NCBI GenBank assembly: GCA_017542475.1
Contig: JAFXXD010000018.1
Location: forward strand, 1 to 48,799
Origin: Ruminococcus sp.
GTDB taxonomy: Bacteria > Bacillota > Clostridia > Oscillospirales > Ruminococcaceae
DNA: 48,799 nt
Direction: 5' to 3'
A program made the translations under genes and the position numbers. Under the pieces are notes generated by a model that saw only the letters and a program-made list of their open reading frames with translations, was not told where the DNA came from and did no database searches. Positions 32,717 to 40,652 of this stretch are shown piece by piece (positions within the stretch are counted from its first letter, which is position 1; each line of letters starts with the position of its first letter).

Positions 32717-33559
32717 ATGTTTGACGATTTTTTCAATGTTGTTAAGCTGCGCTTCAACGGCGGCGACGTGGACGAAACGCCTTCCTTCAAATGTCCGAGA
32801 TGTCAGAGCCCCGTGCCTATGGACAAGTACGAGGAGCTCCACAGGGTCTGCCCGAACTGCAACTACCACGGCAGACTTCCCGCGAGCGAGCGTATCGCCA
32901 TAACCGTTGACAGAGGCACATTCACCGAGCTCGACTCGGATATGATAAGCGGCGACCCGATCGACTTCCCCGAATATGCCGAGAAGCAGAAGGAGCTCCG
33001 CAAGTCCACGGGTCTGAAGGACGCTGTTGTTACGGGTACGGCTATGATAAAGGGCGTAAAGACCGTGATAGGCGTTATGGACTCGAACTATATGATGGGC
33101 TCGATGGGAAGCGTTGTCGGCGAGAAGATAGCGCGCGCCTTCGAGTACGCCACCGAGAACGGACTGCCCGTCGTGCTGTTCACGGCTTCGGGCGGTGCCC
33201 GTATGCAGGAGGGCATAGTGTCCCTTATGCAGATGGCTAAGACCTCGGGAGCTGTCAAGCTCCACAGCGACAGCGGCGGACTGTACATAACCGTCCTCAC
33301 CGACCCGACTACGGGCGGCGTTACGGCGAGCTTTGCCTCGCTCGGAGACGTCATCATCGCCGAGCCGAAGATACTCATCGGCTTCGCGGGACGCCGCGTC
33401 ATCGAGAGCACGATGAAGCAGCGCCTCCCCGAGGACTTCCAGCTTGCCGAATTTATGCAGGAAAAGGGCTTTGTCGATATGATAGTCGAGAGAAAGCGCA
33501 TGAGGGCTACCCTCGGACATATCCTCGAGCTCCACGGCTATAAGGGAAAGGAGGTCTGA
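32717..33559 (+). CDS. accD: Acetyl-CoA carboxylase carboxyltransferase beta subunit
   Basis: A 280-residue subunit of the carboxyltransferase. A four-Cys zinc ribbon (Cys26, 29, 45 and 48) precedes the crotonase-like fold with TASGGARMQEG and DPTTGGVTASFA. AGGGGTG precedes ATG 32717, 15 bp after accC. Confidence 0.96.
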   Translation: MFDDFFNVVKLRFNGGDVDETPSFKCPRCQSPVPMDKYEELHRVCPNCNYHGRLPASERIAITVDRGTFTELDSDMISGDPIDFPEYAEKQKELRKSTGLKDAVVTGTAMIKGVKTVIGVMDSNYMMGSMGSVVGEKIARAFEYATENGLPVVLFTASGGARMQEGIVSLMQMAKTSGAVKLHSDSGGLYITVLTDPTTGGVTASFASLGDVIIAEPKILIGFAGRRVIESTMKQRLPEDFQLAEFMQEKGFVDMIVERKRMRATLGHILELHGYKGKEV

Positions 33560-33562
33560 CCT

Positions 33563-34369
33563 GTGGACGAGAAAAAGACCGCGTGGGAACGCCTGAAACT
33601 TGTTCATACCAAGGGCAGACCCACTATAAGAGACTATATACCGCTGATATTCAGCGACTTCTATGAGATGCACGGCGACCGCTTCTACGGCGACGACAAG
33701 GCTGTCATCGGCGGCATAGCGTCGCTCGACGGCACTCCCGTGACCGTTATCGCTCAGGTAAAGGGCAGGGACATCGACGAGAACAAGGCGTGCAACTTCG
33801 CAATGCCGCTCCCCGAGGGCTACAGGAAGGCTCTCCGCCTTGCAAAGCAGGCTGAGAAGTTCCACAGACCCGTTATCTGCTTCATCGACACCCCCGGAGC
33901 TTACGCGGGCGTTGCCGCTGAGGAGAGGGGACAGGGCGAGGCTATCGCCCGCAATATCGCCGAGTTTATGACTCTGCGCACGCCTATCATCTCCATCGTC
34001 CTTGGCGAGGGCGGAAGCGGCGGAGCTCTTGCTCTCGGCGTGTGCGACGAGCTGGCTATGCTCGAGAACGCACAGTATTCCGTAATATCGCCGCGCGGCT
34101 TCGCGAGCATACTCTGGAAGGACGCCGAGCGCGAGGAGGAAGCCTGCAATATTATGCGGATAACTGCCGAAGATATGGTGCGTCTCGGGGTCGCGGAGGC
34201 TGTCATCGAGGAGCCTCTCGGCGGAGCACATAACGATTTAGACAAAATTTCAGAAAATATCAAGGAATATTTGTTACATAAAATTCCCGAAAAATGCAAA
34301 AAAGATATTGACGTTTTACTAAAAGAACGCTATACTAAGTTTAGAAAAATCGGAGAGTTCACAGAGTGA
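33563..34369 (+). CDS. accA: Acetyl-CoA carboxylase carboxyltransferase alpha subunit
   Basis: A 268-residue partner of AccD. FIDTPGAYAGVAAEERGQGE and LGEGGSGGALALG form the oxyanion and CoA region; FASILWKDA follows. It begins with GTG at 33563 after AAGGAGG and four bases past the accD stop. It is shorter at the N-terminus than the E. coli protein. Confidence 0.95.
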   Translation: MDEKKTAWERLKLVHTKGRPTIRDYIPLIFSDFYEMHGDRFYGDDKAVIGGIASLDGTPVTVIAQVKGRDIDENKACNFAMPLPEGYRKALRLAKQAEKFHRPVICFIDTPGAYAGVAAEERGQGEAIARNIAEFMTLRTPIISIVLGEGGSGGALALGVCDELAMLENAQYSVISPRGFASILWKDAEREEEACNIMRITAEDMVRLGVAEAVIEEPLGGAHNDLDKISENIKEYLLHKIPEKCKKDIDVLLKERYTKFRKIGEFTE

Positions 34370-34383
34370 CACCGTTTTTCTGT

Positions 34384-34401
34384 CTCCCGCACCAGCGGGA
34401 G
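34384..34401 (+). other. Small hairpin between accA and acpP
   Basis: CTCCCGC and GCGGGAG enclose ACCA. There is no T run, so it may protect or process the acpP message. Confidence 0.5.
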
Positions 34402-34432
34402 CCCCATAAATAAAAGATTGGAGGATAAAAAT

Positions 34433-34666
34433 ATGGTATTTGATAAGATCAAGGAGATCATCGTAGAACAGCTCGGCGTTGAAGAGGACGCTGTTACTCC
34501 CGAGGCTAATATCCAGGAGGATCTCGGCGCAGATTCACTCGACATCGTAGACCTTATCCAGACTATCGAGGACGAGTACGATCTCTCTATCCCCGACGAG
34601 GCTGTTGAGGAGATCAAGACAGTTAACGATATCGTTAACTACATCGAGAAGAACACTGAGGAATAA
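34433..34666 (+). CDS. acpP: Acyl carrier protein
   Basis: A 77-residue acidic carrier. Ser35 in [11 protein letters not shown] takes the phosphopantetheine arm. The start is ATG 34433, nine bases after GGAGG; the frame is open to a TTG at 34418, which overlaps that site. It is the last gene of the operon and is followed by a terminator. Confidence 0.97.
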   Translation: MVFDKIKEIIVEQLGVEEDAVTPEANIQEDLGADSLDIVDLIQTIEDEYDLSIPDEAVEEIKTVNDIVNYIEKNTEE

Positions 34667-34677
34667 TCAAGATGTTC

Positions 34678-34706
34678 AACGGCTCCCTTTCGGGAGTCGT
34701 TTTTTT
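34678..34706 (+). terminator. Terminator of the fatty acid operon
   Basis: CGGCTCCC and GGGAGTCG form a stem closed by TTTC, followed by seven T. Confidence 0.87.
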
Positions 34707-34803
34707 GTTGCAAAGCTTTTGTGCTGATTGTCAAAACAGGAGTGGTTTGATTGTTGTAAATTACAAAAAGTATTAACTTGTTGTGAACATCTGCTGAAAA
34801 CAG

Positions 34804-34831
34804 TTGACTTTCTGTGAGATTTATGTATAAT
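34804..34831 (+). promoter_or_regulatory. Promoter of the double-glycine peptide gene
   Basis: TTGACT (34804-34809) and TATAAT (34826-34831) are 16 bp apart. Confidence 0.75.
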
Positions 34832-34881
34832 TATAAATACAGAGAGCGAAAAACTCGGAAAATTAAAAGGAGGTCATCCAT

Positions 34882-35178
34882 ATGGCAGAAATTATTAAGG
34901 ACGAAAAGGATCAGAACATTGATGCAGAAGCAATTGATCTTGAACAGCTCGATAACGTAAACGGCGGTGCTTATATGCACGACCCCGGTGTGTTTAGGCA
35001 GATGCGTTTTATCTTCAATGAACAAGATGTTGAGATCCTCAAAAGCAGAGGCTATAACGTGCAGGCTAATCGCGAGTATTCAAGAGGCCAGCTGAATGAT
35101 ATGGGTATCCCCGGTAGTACAGGCGGCAAGGTTAAGGCATTCTTGAACGACCTTGGCATATATGTTGAGGAGATATGA
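34882..35178 (+). CDS. Double-glycine leader peptide (candidate secreted peptide precursor)
   Basis: A 98-residue precursor. Residues 1-29 form a charged leader ending in DLEQLDNVNGG, which fits the double-glycine leaders cut by C39 peptidase ABC exporters. The core of 69 residues begins AYMHDPG, contains no Cys, is strongly charged and has GIPGSTGGK near the end. That is unlike classic class II bacteriocins, so a signalling or modified peptide is also possible. AGGAGG precedes ATG 34882. The gene has its own promoter and a strong terminator, with no exporter, immunity or modification gene next to it. Confidence 0.75.
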   Translation: MAEIIKDEKDQNIDAEAIDLEQLDNVNGGAYMHDPGVFRQMRFIFNEQDVEILKSRGYNVQANREYSRGQLNDMGIPGSTGGKVKAFLNDLGIYVEEI

Positions 35179-35191
35179 TGGATCAGCTTAT

Positions 35192-35225
35192 CCCCGAAGC
35201 GTTTCAAAGCGCTTCGGGGCATTTT
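35192..35225 (+). terminator. Terminator of the peptide gene
   Basis: CCCCGAAGCG and CGCTTCGGGG form a 10-bp stem, followed by CATTTTATTTT. Confidence 0.82.
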
Positions 35226-35239
35226 ATTTTATATTGCTG

Positions 35240-35310
35240 ATTTGCAGGGGCTGATGCCCACATCAGCCCGACATATCACGTAAAATACAGGGTAATATTG
35301 GCATCGCCCC
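35240..35310. repeat. Variant paired-hairpin element
   Basis: TTTGCAGGGGCTGATGCCCA and the reverse end CATCGCCCCTGCA flank CTGATG/CATCAG. The outer end is TGCAGGGG instead of TGTAGGGG. Confidence 0.6.
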
Positions 35311-35375
35311 TGCATTTCCGTTTTTGCGCTGTCCCTGCCCGATACGGCAGGGATAAATTATCGGAATAAAAATAC

Positions 35376-35404
35376 TTGCATTTGACAGTGTAAAGTGGTA
35401 TAAT
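35376..35404 (+). promoter_or_regulatory. Promoter of the ParA-like gene
   Basis: TTGCAT (35376-35381) and TATAAT (35399-35404) are 17 bp apart. A TTGACA at 35382 is too close to the -10 box to be used with it. Confidence 0.65.
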
Positions 35405-35445
35405 ATAAGTTGCAGGATTTTTTTGACGCCTGAAAGAGGATAAAT

Positions 35446-36138
35446 ATGAAGAAAATTACCATTATCACAGGTCACTACGGAAGCGGCAAGACCAATCTCT
35501 CGGTCAATCTCGCTGTGAGAGCTGCCGAGGAGGGCAAGAAGGTCGCTGTCGTTGACCTCGACCTCGTCAACCCCTACTTCCGTACTGCCGATTTCAAGGA
35601 GCTTTTCGAGAGCAAGGGCATAAAGCTCATAGCTCCCGACTTCGCGAACACCAACCTCGATGTGCCGTCGATACAGTTCGACGTCGAGCAGCTCGCCATA
35701 AACGAGGACTGCCTCATCATCGACGTGGGCGGCGACGACGCGGGCGCTACGGCTCTCGGACGCTATGCCGAGGCTATGCTCGAAAGGTTCGCGGACGATA
35801 TAGATATGCTCTACGTCATCAACCAGCGCCGCACGCTCACCTCAAATGCGGACGAGGCGACCGCGCTGATGTACGAGATAGAGGCGGCTTCGCGAATGAA
35901 GCACACCGCCATAGTCAACAACACCAACCTCGGCTGTGAGACAACGGCAGAGGTCGTGGAGCAGTCCGCCGAGTTCGCGGCAGAGGTCGCAGCTAAGACG
36001 GGGCTTCCGCTCGCGTTCACGACCTGCCCCGAGGAACTGTGCGGTCACGCCGAGCGCGACGGCATACTGCCCGTGAAGGTCTACGTCAAGCTGCCGTGGG
36101 AGCGGGGTGTCCCCGCCGCCGATTCGCGCCATAATTAA
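35446..36138 (+). CDS. ParA/MinD-like P-loop ATPase
   Basis: A 230-residue SIMIBI-class NTPase. The deviant Walker A motif is GHYGSGKTN (9-17); VVDLDLVNPYFRT follows at about 39-51, and LIIDVGGDD gives Walker B. It has no DNA-binding domain. Its role is unknown. It stands just before the ferredoxin oxidoreductase genes, which may hint at cofactor or cluster maturation, as in Mrp-type ATPases, but this is inference. GAAAGAGG precedes ATG 35446. Confidence 0.8.
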   Translation: MKKITIITGHYGSGKTNLSVNLAVRAAEEGKKVAVVDLDLVNPYFRTADFKELFESKGIKLIAPDFANTNLDVPSIQFDVEQLAINEDCLIIDVGGDDAGATALGRYAEAMLERFADDIDMLYVINQRRTLTSNADEATALMYEIEAASRMKHTAIVNNTNLGCETTAEVVEQSAEFAAEVAAKTGLPLAFTTCPEELCGHAERDGILPVKVYVKLPWERGVPAADSRHN

Positions 36139-36174
36139 TTTGGAACGGCAGATGTTCCCGCGAGCCCAAACAAT

Positions 36175-36380
36175 TTGCAGGGGCGGATATTATCCGCCCG
36201 AAACCAAACCCATTGTAGGGGACGGCGTCCCCGACGTCCCATTAATCAACTGAACTGTAGGGGCGCATTCCGTGCGCCCGCTAATGAAGAACCGTTGTAG
36301 GGACGACCATTGGTCGTCCGCCAAAAACGAAAAAACGACAAATCTGTAATCACGGACGCGCAATTCGCGTCCCTACACAG
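36175..36380. repeat. Array of five hairpin units with different stems
   Basis: Four units point one way and the fifth the other. They begin TTGCAGGGG (36175), TTGTAGGGG (36213), CTGTAGGGG (36256) and TTGTAGGG (36295), and the last ends GTCCCTACACAG (36380). The stems are GGCGGATA/TATCCGCC, GGGGACGGCGTC with its partner, GGGGCGCA/TGCGCCC, GGACGACC/GGTCGTCC and GGACGCG/CGCGTCC. The frame open across this array is not a gene. Confidence 0.8.
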
Positions 36381-36398
36381 GAAAATCACGGTAAAAAC

Positions 36399-36412
36399 GC
36401 GGAAAATTCCGC
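36399..36412. promoter_or_regulatory. Palindrome before the oxidoreductase genes
   Basis: GCGGAAAATTCCGC is a perfect 14-bp palindrome 39 bp upstream of the ferredoxin subunit gene. It could be an operator; no clear promoter was found beside it. Confidence 0.35.
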
Positions 36413-36450
36413 TTTACATTATATATAGCTATGCGAAGGGAGTGAAAAGA

Positions 36451-36657
36451 ATGGCAAAAATGACGGTTATCACCGAGAGGTGCAAGGGCTGCGGACTCTG
36501 TACTGCTGCCTGTCCCAAGAAGATAGTGGCTCTCCAGAAGGAAAAGCGCAACAAGAAGGGATATTTCTACGCTGAATGTACCGATCAGGACGCTTGCATA
36601 AGCTGCGCTATGTGCGCGACTATGTGCCCCGACTGTGCTATCGTTATCGAAAAGTAA
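36451..36657 (+). CDS. 2-oxoacid:ferredoxin oxidoreductase, delta (ferredoxin) subunit
   Basis: A 68-residue protein with two [4Fe-4S] motifs, CKGCGLCTAACP and CISCAMCATMCPDC. It would carry electrons from the catalytic subunits to ferredoxin. The start is ATG 36451 after AAGGGAG; the frame is open far upstream, but only across the repeat array. It is the first gene of a four-gene operon. Confidence 0.92.
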   Translation: MAKMTVITERCKGCGLCTAACPKKIVALQKEKRNKKGYFYAECTDQDACISCAMCATMCPDCAIVIEK

Positions 36658-36690
36658 ATCTTACCTATCATTGAAAGGAGCTGTTTAGCT

Positions 36691-37749
36691 TTGGAAAGAA
36701 ATCTTATGAAGGGTAACGAGGCTCTCGCCGAGGCTGCTATCAGAGCAGGCTGCAAGTGCTTCTTTGGCTACCCGATCACTCCCCAGACAGAGCTTGCCGC
36801 TTATATGGCAAAGCGTATGCATAAGGCAGGCGGCGTATTCCTTCAGGCTGAGTCTGAGATCGCTGCTATCAATATGGTTCTCGGCGCTGCTTCTACAGGT
36901 GTGAGAGCTATGACATCCTCGTCATCTCCCGGAATCTCGCTCAAGAGCGAGGGCGTATCCTACATCGCAGGCTCAGACCTCCCCGCTGTTATTATCAACG
37001 TTGAGAGAGGCGGCCCCGGTCTCGGCGGTATCCAGCCTTCACAGGCTGACTACTGGCAGGCTACAAAGGCTCTCGGTCACGGCGACTTCCAGCTTCTCGT
37101 ATATGCTCCCGCTTCCGTTCAGGAAATGGTTGACTACGTAGTAAAGGCTTTCGACCGCGCTGACAAGTACCGTATGCCCGCAATGATACTCGCTGACGGA
37201 CTTCTCGGTCAGATGATGGAGCCTGTTTCCTTCCCCGAGATAAATCCCGACGCCTACGACAAGAGCAGCTGGGCTGCCAACGGTCACAAGAATTCAAGAG
37301 ACCACCACATCATCAACTCCCTCTACCTCAAGCCCGACGAGCTCGAGAACTCCATCGTTGAGCGCTACAAGAAGTACGACATCATCAAGGAGACAGAGAC
37401 AGAGGCTGAGCTCTACCTCACCGAGGACTGCGATATCCTCCTCTGCGCATTCGGCGCTACAGCGAGAGTCGTAAAGTCGGCTGTAAACACAGCAAGAGAG
37501 CAGGGCATAAAGGCAGGTCTGTTCCGTCCCAAGACACTGTGGCCCTTCCCCGTAAAGGAGATAAACGAGGCTGCAAAGAACGCTAAGGCTCTCCTCAGCG
37601 TTGAGATGTCTATGGGTCAGATGGTAGACGATATCAAGCTCGCTATCAACTGCTCTAAGCCCGTTCACTTCTTCGGAAGAACAGGCGGCGTTATCCCCAC
37701 ACCTACAGAGGTGCTTGAGGAGATCAAGAAGATCGGAGGTACACTTTAA
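36691..37749 (+). CDS. vorB: 2-oxoacid:ferredoxin oxidoreductase alpha subunit (VorB/KorA type)
   Basis: A 352-residue subunit of an oxygen-sensitive enzyme that turns 2-oxoacids, CoA and oxidised ferredoxin into acyl-CoA and CO2. MKGNEALAEAAIRAGC, FFGYPITPQTEL and TSSSSPGISLKSEG are diagnostic. The start is probably TTG 36691, ten bases after AAAGGAG, which matches the family's N-terminus; ATG 36706 is the alternative. The substrate may be branched-chain 2-oxoacids or 2-oxoglutarate; sequence reading does not decide. Confidence 0.92.
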   Translation: MERNLMKGNEALAEAAIRAGCKCFFGYPITPQTELAAYMAKRMHKAGGVFLQAESEIAAINMVLGAASTGVRAMTSSSSPGISLKSEGVSYIAGSDLPAVIINVERGGPGLGGIQPSQADYWQATKALGHGDFQLLVYAPASVQEMVDYVVKAFDRADKYRMPAMILADGLLGQMMEPVSFPEINPDAYDKSSWAANGHKNSRDHHIINSLYLKPDELENSIVERYKKYDIIKETETEAELYLTEDCDILLCAFGATARVVKSAVNTAREQGIKAGLFRPKTLWPFPVKEINEAAKNAKALLSVEMSMGQMVDDIKLAINCSKPVHFFGRTGGVIPTPTEVLEEIKKIGGTL

Positions 37750-38519
37750 TGGCTGTTGTATTTGAAAGACCCCACGCACTCATTGATGTGCCTACACATT
37801 ACTGCCCCGGCTGTACTCACGGTATCGTTCACCGCATACTCGCCGAGGTAATAGACGAAATGGGCATCGAGGGCGACACTATCGGCGTATGTCCCGTTGG
37901 CTGCTCCGTTATGGCTTACGATTACTTCAACTGCGATATGATCGAGGCTGCTCACGGACGTGCTCCGGCTGTTGCTACGGGCGTTAAGCGCACAAATCCC
38001 GACAAGTTCGTATTTACATACCAGGGCGACGGCGACCTCGCCGCCATCGGTACTGCCGAGACCGTTCACTCCGCTACAAGAGGCGAGAACATCGTTGTTA
38101 TCTTCATCAACAACACTATCTACGGTATGACAGGCGGACAGATGGCTCCTACAACTCTGCCCGGTCAGGTAACACAGACAACCCCCTTCGGAAGAAGCCC
38201 GCAGCTCGCAGGCTACCCCGTAAAGGTGTGCGAGATGCTCTCGCAGCTCACAGGTACAGCTTATGCTGAGCGTGTAGCCGTTGACAGCGTTCCCCACATC
38301 AAGAACGCAAAGAAGGCTATCCGCAAGGCTTTCGAGAATCAGAAGGCAGGCAAGGGCTTCTCTATCGTAGAGGTCCTCTCGACTTGCCCGACTAACTGGG
38401 GTCTCACTCCTCTTGAGGCTATCAAGAGACTTCAGGACGAAATGATCCCCTACTACCCGCTCGGCGTTTACAAGGACGTTGAAGAGGGCGTATTCCCCGC
38501 AGAAGGAGGTAACGAATAA
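37749..38519 (+). CDS. 2-oxoacid:ferredoxin oxidoreductase beta subunit (TPP-binding)
   Basis: A 256-residue subunit holding thiamine pyrophosphate and a cluster. HYCPGCTHG at the N-terminus, TYQGDGDLAAIG for TPP-Mg binding, and NNTIYGMTGGQMAPTT are present. Its start overlaps the alpha stop (TAATG), so the two are made in equal amounts. Confidence 0.94.
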   Translation: MAVVFERPHALIDVPTHYCPGCTHGIVHRILAEVIDEMGIEGDTIGVCPVGCSVMAYDYFNCDMIEAAHGRAPAVATGVKRTNPDKFVFTYQGDGDLAAIGTAETVHSATRGENIVVIFINNTIYGMTGGQMAPTTLPGQVTQTTPFGRSPQLAGYPVKVCEMLSQLTGTAYAERVAVDSVPHIKNAKKAIRKAFENQKAGKGFSIVEVLSTCPTNWGLTPLEAIKRLQDEMIPYYPLGVYKDVEEGVFPAEGGNE

Positions 38520-39052
38520 TGGCAACTACTGAAATTCTCCTCGCAGGCTTCGGCGGACAGGGTATCCTCTTCGCAGGCAAGATACTCGCTTACTGCGGTC
38601 TTATGGACAACAAGGAGCTCTCATGGCTCCCGTCATACGGTCCCGAGATGAGAGGCGGTACGTGCAACTGCTCGGTATGTATCTCCGACGAGCCCATCGG
38701 CTCTCCGCTGGTGCTTACTCCCGACCTCCTCATCGTAATGAATCAGCCATCATTCGACAAGTTTGTCAAGGACGTCCGTCCCGGCGGAAAGGTATTCTTC
38801 GACAGCTCGATGATAGAGGCAAATACCGACAGAACTGACATCAGCCTCTTCGGTATCCCGTCTCAGCAGATGGCTGACGACAACGAGCTCAAGGGCGGCT
38901 CGAACATCATACTTCTCGGCAAGCTCCTAAAGGAGACGAATATCTGCTCGCTCGATACAATGAAGAAGGCTATCGAGAAGGTAGTTCCTCCGAAAAAGGC
39001 AGCTCTTATCCCCAACAACTACAAGGCTATCGAGCTCGGCATGAACGCATAA
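38519..39052 (+). CDS. 2-oxoacid:ferredoxin oxidoreductase gamma subunit
   Basis: A 177-residue subunit with AGFGGQGILFAGKIL at the N-terminus and SYGPEMRGGTCNCSV, both typical. It overlaps the beta stop (TAATG) and ends the operon, followed by a strong terminator. Confidence 0.94.
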   Translation: MATTEILLAGFGGQGILFAGKILAYCGLMDNKELSWLPSYGPEMRGGTCNCSVCISDEPIGSPLVLTPDLLIVMNQPSFDKFVKDVRPGGKVFFDSSMIEANTDRTDISLFGIPSQQMADDNELKGGSNIILLGKLLKETNICSLDTMKKAIEKVVPPKKAALIPNNYKAIELGMNA

Positions 39053-39067
39053 GAAGAGCTCAGAACT

Positions 39068-39100
39068 AAAAAGGGCACACCGTTAAGGTGTGCCCTTTTT
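39068..39100 (+). terminator. Terminator of the oxidoreductase operon
   Basis: AAAAAGGGCACACC and GGTGTGCCCTTTTT form a perfect stem closed by GTTAA. Confidence 0.92.
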
Positions 39101-39113
39101 GTGCGGACGTCAA

Positions 39114-39262
39114 TTGCTGCCCGCCGAAAGCAGACTATGCCTTTTGTACAGAGTGAGCGAGCAAGGCGAGCGGGTTCGTAGTTAGGGGTTTCGGGGAGTG
39201 CGCTCCCCGACAGGGTCTGGGACAGAGTCCCGGCGGAGTCCAGAGGCAGCGCCTCTGGAAAT
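39114..39262. repeat. Long dispersed repeat, copy 3
   Basis: TTGCTGCCCGCCGAAAGCAG starts the unit; GAGTGAGCGAGCAAGGCGAG follows. The inner hairpins here are CGGGGAGTGCGCTCCCCG, GGGACAGAGTCCC and CCAGAGGCAGCGCCTCTGG. Confidence 0.72.
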
Positions 39263-39290
39263 TGACAATCCCGCCTGTCCGTGGTATAAT
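39262..39290 (+). promoter_or_regulatory. Promoter of the 144-residue hypothetical gene
   Basis: TTGACA (39262-39267) and TATAAT (39285-39290) are 17 bp apart. Confidence 0.85.
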
Positions 39291-39320
39291 GAGACATATC
39301 TATTTTTAGCAGGTGATACT

Positions 39321-39755
39321 ATGACAAATATAGAAAAGCTGGTTGCACTGTTCCGCAAGGTCTCGCGTCTGACCGACGACTATGACGGTCAGTCCGTGGA
39401 CTATGCCGTGGGGCTGAAGCTCGGCGAAATGATGAAGAACGGCGAGGAGGTCCTTGCCGCGGTCACAGGCGACGCTGTTGAGAACACCGACGGCAGCTTC
39501 GGTATGCAGCTCGTTATCGCTCCGACCTCTCACGGCAATTTCTTTATGATATTCCCCGATACGGAGACTGCCGCCGCTGTCGGGACGGGCTACACGATGT
39601 GCAGGATAGCGGAGCTCATAGAGCTCGTTGACAGGACTCCGCAGATGAGCGGCATACAGCTCGTCCTCAGCGTTGATGCGGAGACAGGGCGCTTTGGTAC
39701 GGGCGAGATAAACCGCCCGATGGTGATGTTCGCGCTCGAAGCGGCGAAGGCATAA
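39321..39755 (+). CDS. Hypothetical protein
   Basis: A 144-residue soluble protein that I do not recognise. It begins with a helical segment (1-55) and continues with strands including GSFGMQLVIAPTSHGNFFMI, then a helix with AELIELVD and a strand pair with GIQLVLSVDAETGRF. Neither a signal peptide nor a catalytic motif is visible. ATG 39321 follows AGGTGA and a consensus promoter; the upstream open frame lies in the repeat. Confidence 0.75.
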   Translation: MTNIEKLVALFRKVSRLTDDYDGQSVDYAVGLKLGEMMKNGEEVLAAVTGDAVENTDGSFGMQLVIAPTSHGNFFMIFPDTETAAAVGTGYTMCRIAELIELVDRTPQMSGIQLVLSVDAETGRFGTGEINRPMVMFALEAAKA

Positions 39756-39782
39756 AAAAGTCCCCTGCAATAACAGGGGACG
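39756..39782 (-). terminator. Terminator of the XRE regulator gene
   Basis: GTCCCCTG and CAGGGGAC form a stem with a six-base loop. The T run is on the minus strand, so it serves mainly the regulator gene, but it also ends the facing gene at 39755. Confidence 0.85.
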
Positions 39783-39787
39783 GTGTA

Positions 39788-40519
39788 TCAGTAGCCGCGG
39801 TTGTTTTCGCCGTTGCTGTGATATTTGGAACGTGTGCGGGCTATGCTCTCCTCGCTGCGCTTGATAAGATTGAGCAGCGATGACGAATACTGTGCGTAGT
39901 CCTTTTGCAGGGTCGAGGTCGTTATGTACAGGGTATCGAAGTTGTCTATGCAGTCGTTACCGTCGAGAGCGATGCCGCTCGAAGCGGCTTTGATGTCAGC
40001 CTCGCTCATAGAGATTATGGCATTTGAGCTGTCATTGGCTATGACCTTGGGTATGCGGAAGAGCTTCTGGTCGTTGTGCGGGTTCGCGTTATAGACGATA
40101 CGGAAGAGCTTGTACACCGACAGCATAAGGTAGGACGAGACCTCCTTGATGAGGGTGATGCTGTTAGCCTTCTGAGCGAGGGCGAACAGCAGACTGATAG
40201 AGTTGTTGATGATACGCCTGTTGAAGTTGATTATCTCGGGCGAGGGCATTTCGAGGGTGTTGTTGCCGTCGTCGTCGGGGATATCCTCAATTGTGATGAC
40301 CTTGCCCTCGGGCTCGGGGGTACGTCCGAGCAGGTAGTCGCAGGAGACATTGTAGTAGTCGGCTATCTTGACGAGGAAATTCAGACCGCACTCTCTGATA
40401 CCCTTTTCATAGTGAGAGAGCAGAGCCTGCGAGATACCGAGGTCTGCGGCAGCCTGCTTCTGGCTGATGTGGCGTTCTTTTCTCTGCAAGGTGATGATAC
40501 GCGCGAAATCTGAATTCAT
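39788..40519 (-). CDS. XRE-family transcriptional regulator
   Basis: A 243-residue protein with an N-terminal helix-turn-helix (about 6-62): ISQKQAAADLGISQALLSHY and CGLNFLVKIADYYNVSCDYL, ending LLGRTPEP, as in Cro/CI-type regulators. The C-terminal 160 residues are mostly helical and of no known family, perhaps for dimerisation or sensing. AGGAGG lies nine bases before ATG 40519. Two short palindromes in its promoter region suggest self-regulation. The target genes are unknown. Confidence 0.88.
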   Translation of the reverse strand: MNSDFARIITLQRKERHISQKQAAADLGISQALLSHYEKGIRECGLNFLVKIADYYNVSCDYLLGRTPEPEGKVITIEDIPDDDGNNTLEMPSPEIINFNRRIINNSISLLFALAQKANSITLIKEVSSYLMLSVYKLFRIVYNANPHNDQKLFRIPKVIANDSSNAIISMSEADIKAASSGIALDGNDCIDNFDTLYITTSTLQKDYAQYSSSLLNLIKRSEESIARTRSKYHSNGENNRGY

Positions 40520-40551
40520 GGGGATTCCCTCCTATTTTGATAGACTAATAG

Positions 40552-40609
40552 TTACTGTAAGTATATTTTTGCCATAATATTATTATAATACATACTGTAT
40601 AACTTGTAA
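40552..40609 (-). promoter_or_regulatory. Promoter and candidate operators of the XRE gene
   Basis: On the minus strand TTACAA (40604-40609) and TATAAT (40582-40587) are 16 bp apart. TTACTGTAA (40552-40560) and ATACTGTAT (40592-40600) are related palindromes, one between the -35 and -10 boxes and one downstream. Confidence 0.55.
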
Positions 40610-40652
40610 ATATGTTGAATTATGGAATTACAGCTTAATTTTTCGGGCTTAT

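Noticed and set aside
31343-34231. A 962-codon open frame on the minus strand across accC, accD and accA
   Set aside because: It lies antisense to three certain genes, has no ribosome site or family motif, and results from their codon bias (few stop codons in that frame).
36175-36380. CRISPR array
   Set aside because: The units are self-complementary with variable stems, spacing is irregular, one unit is inverted and no cas gene is present.
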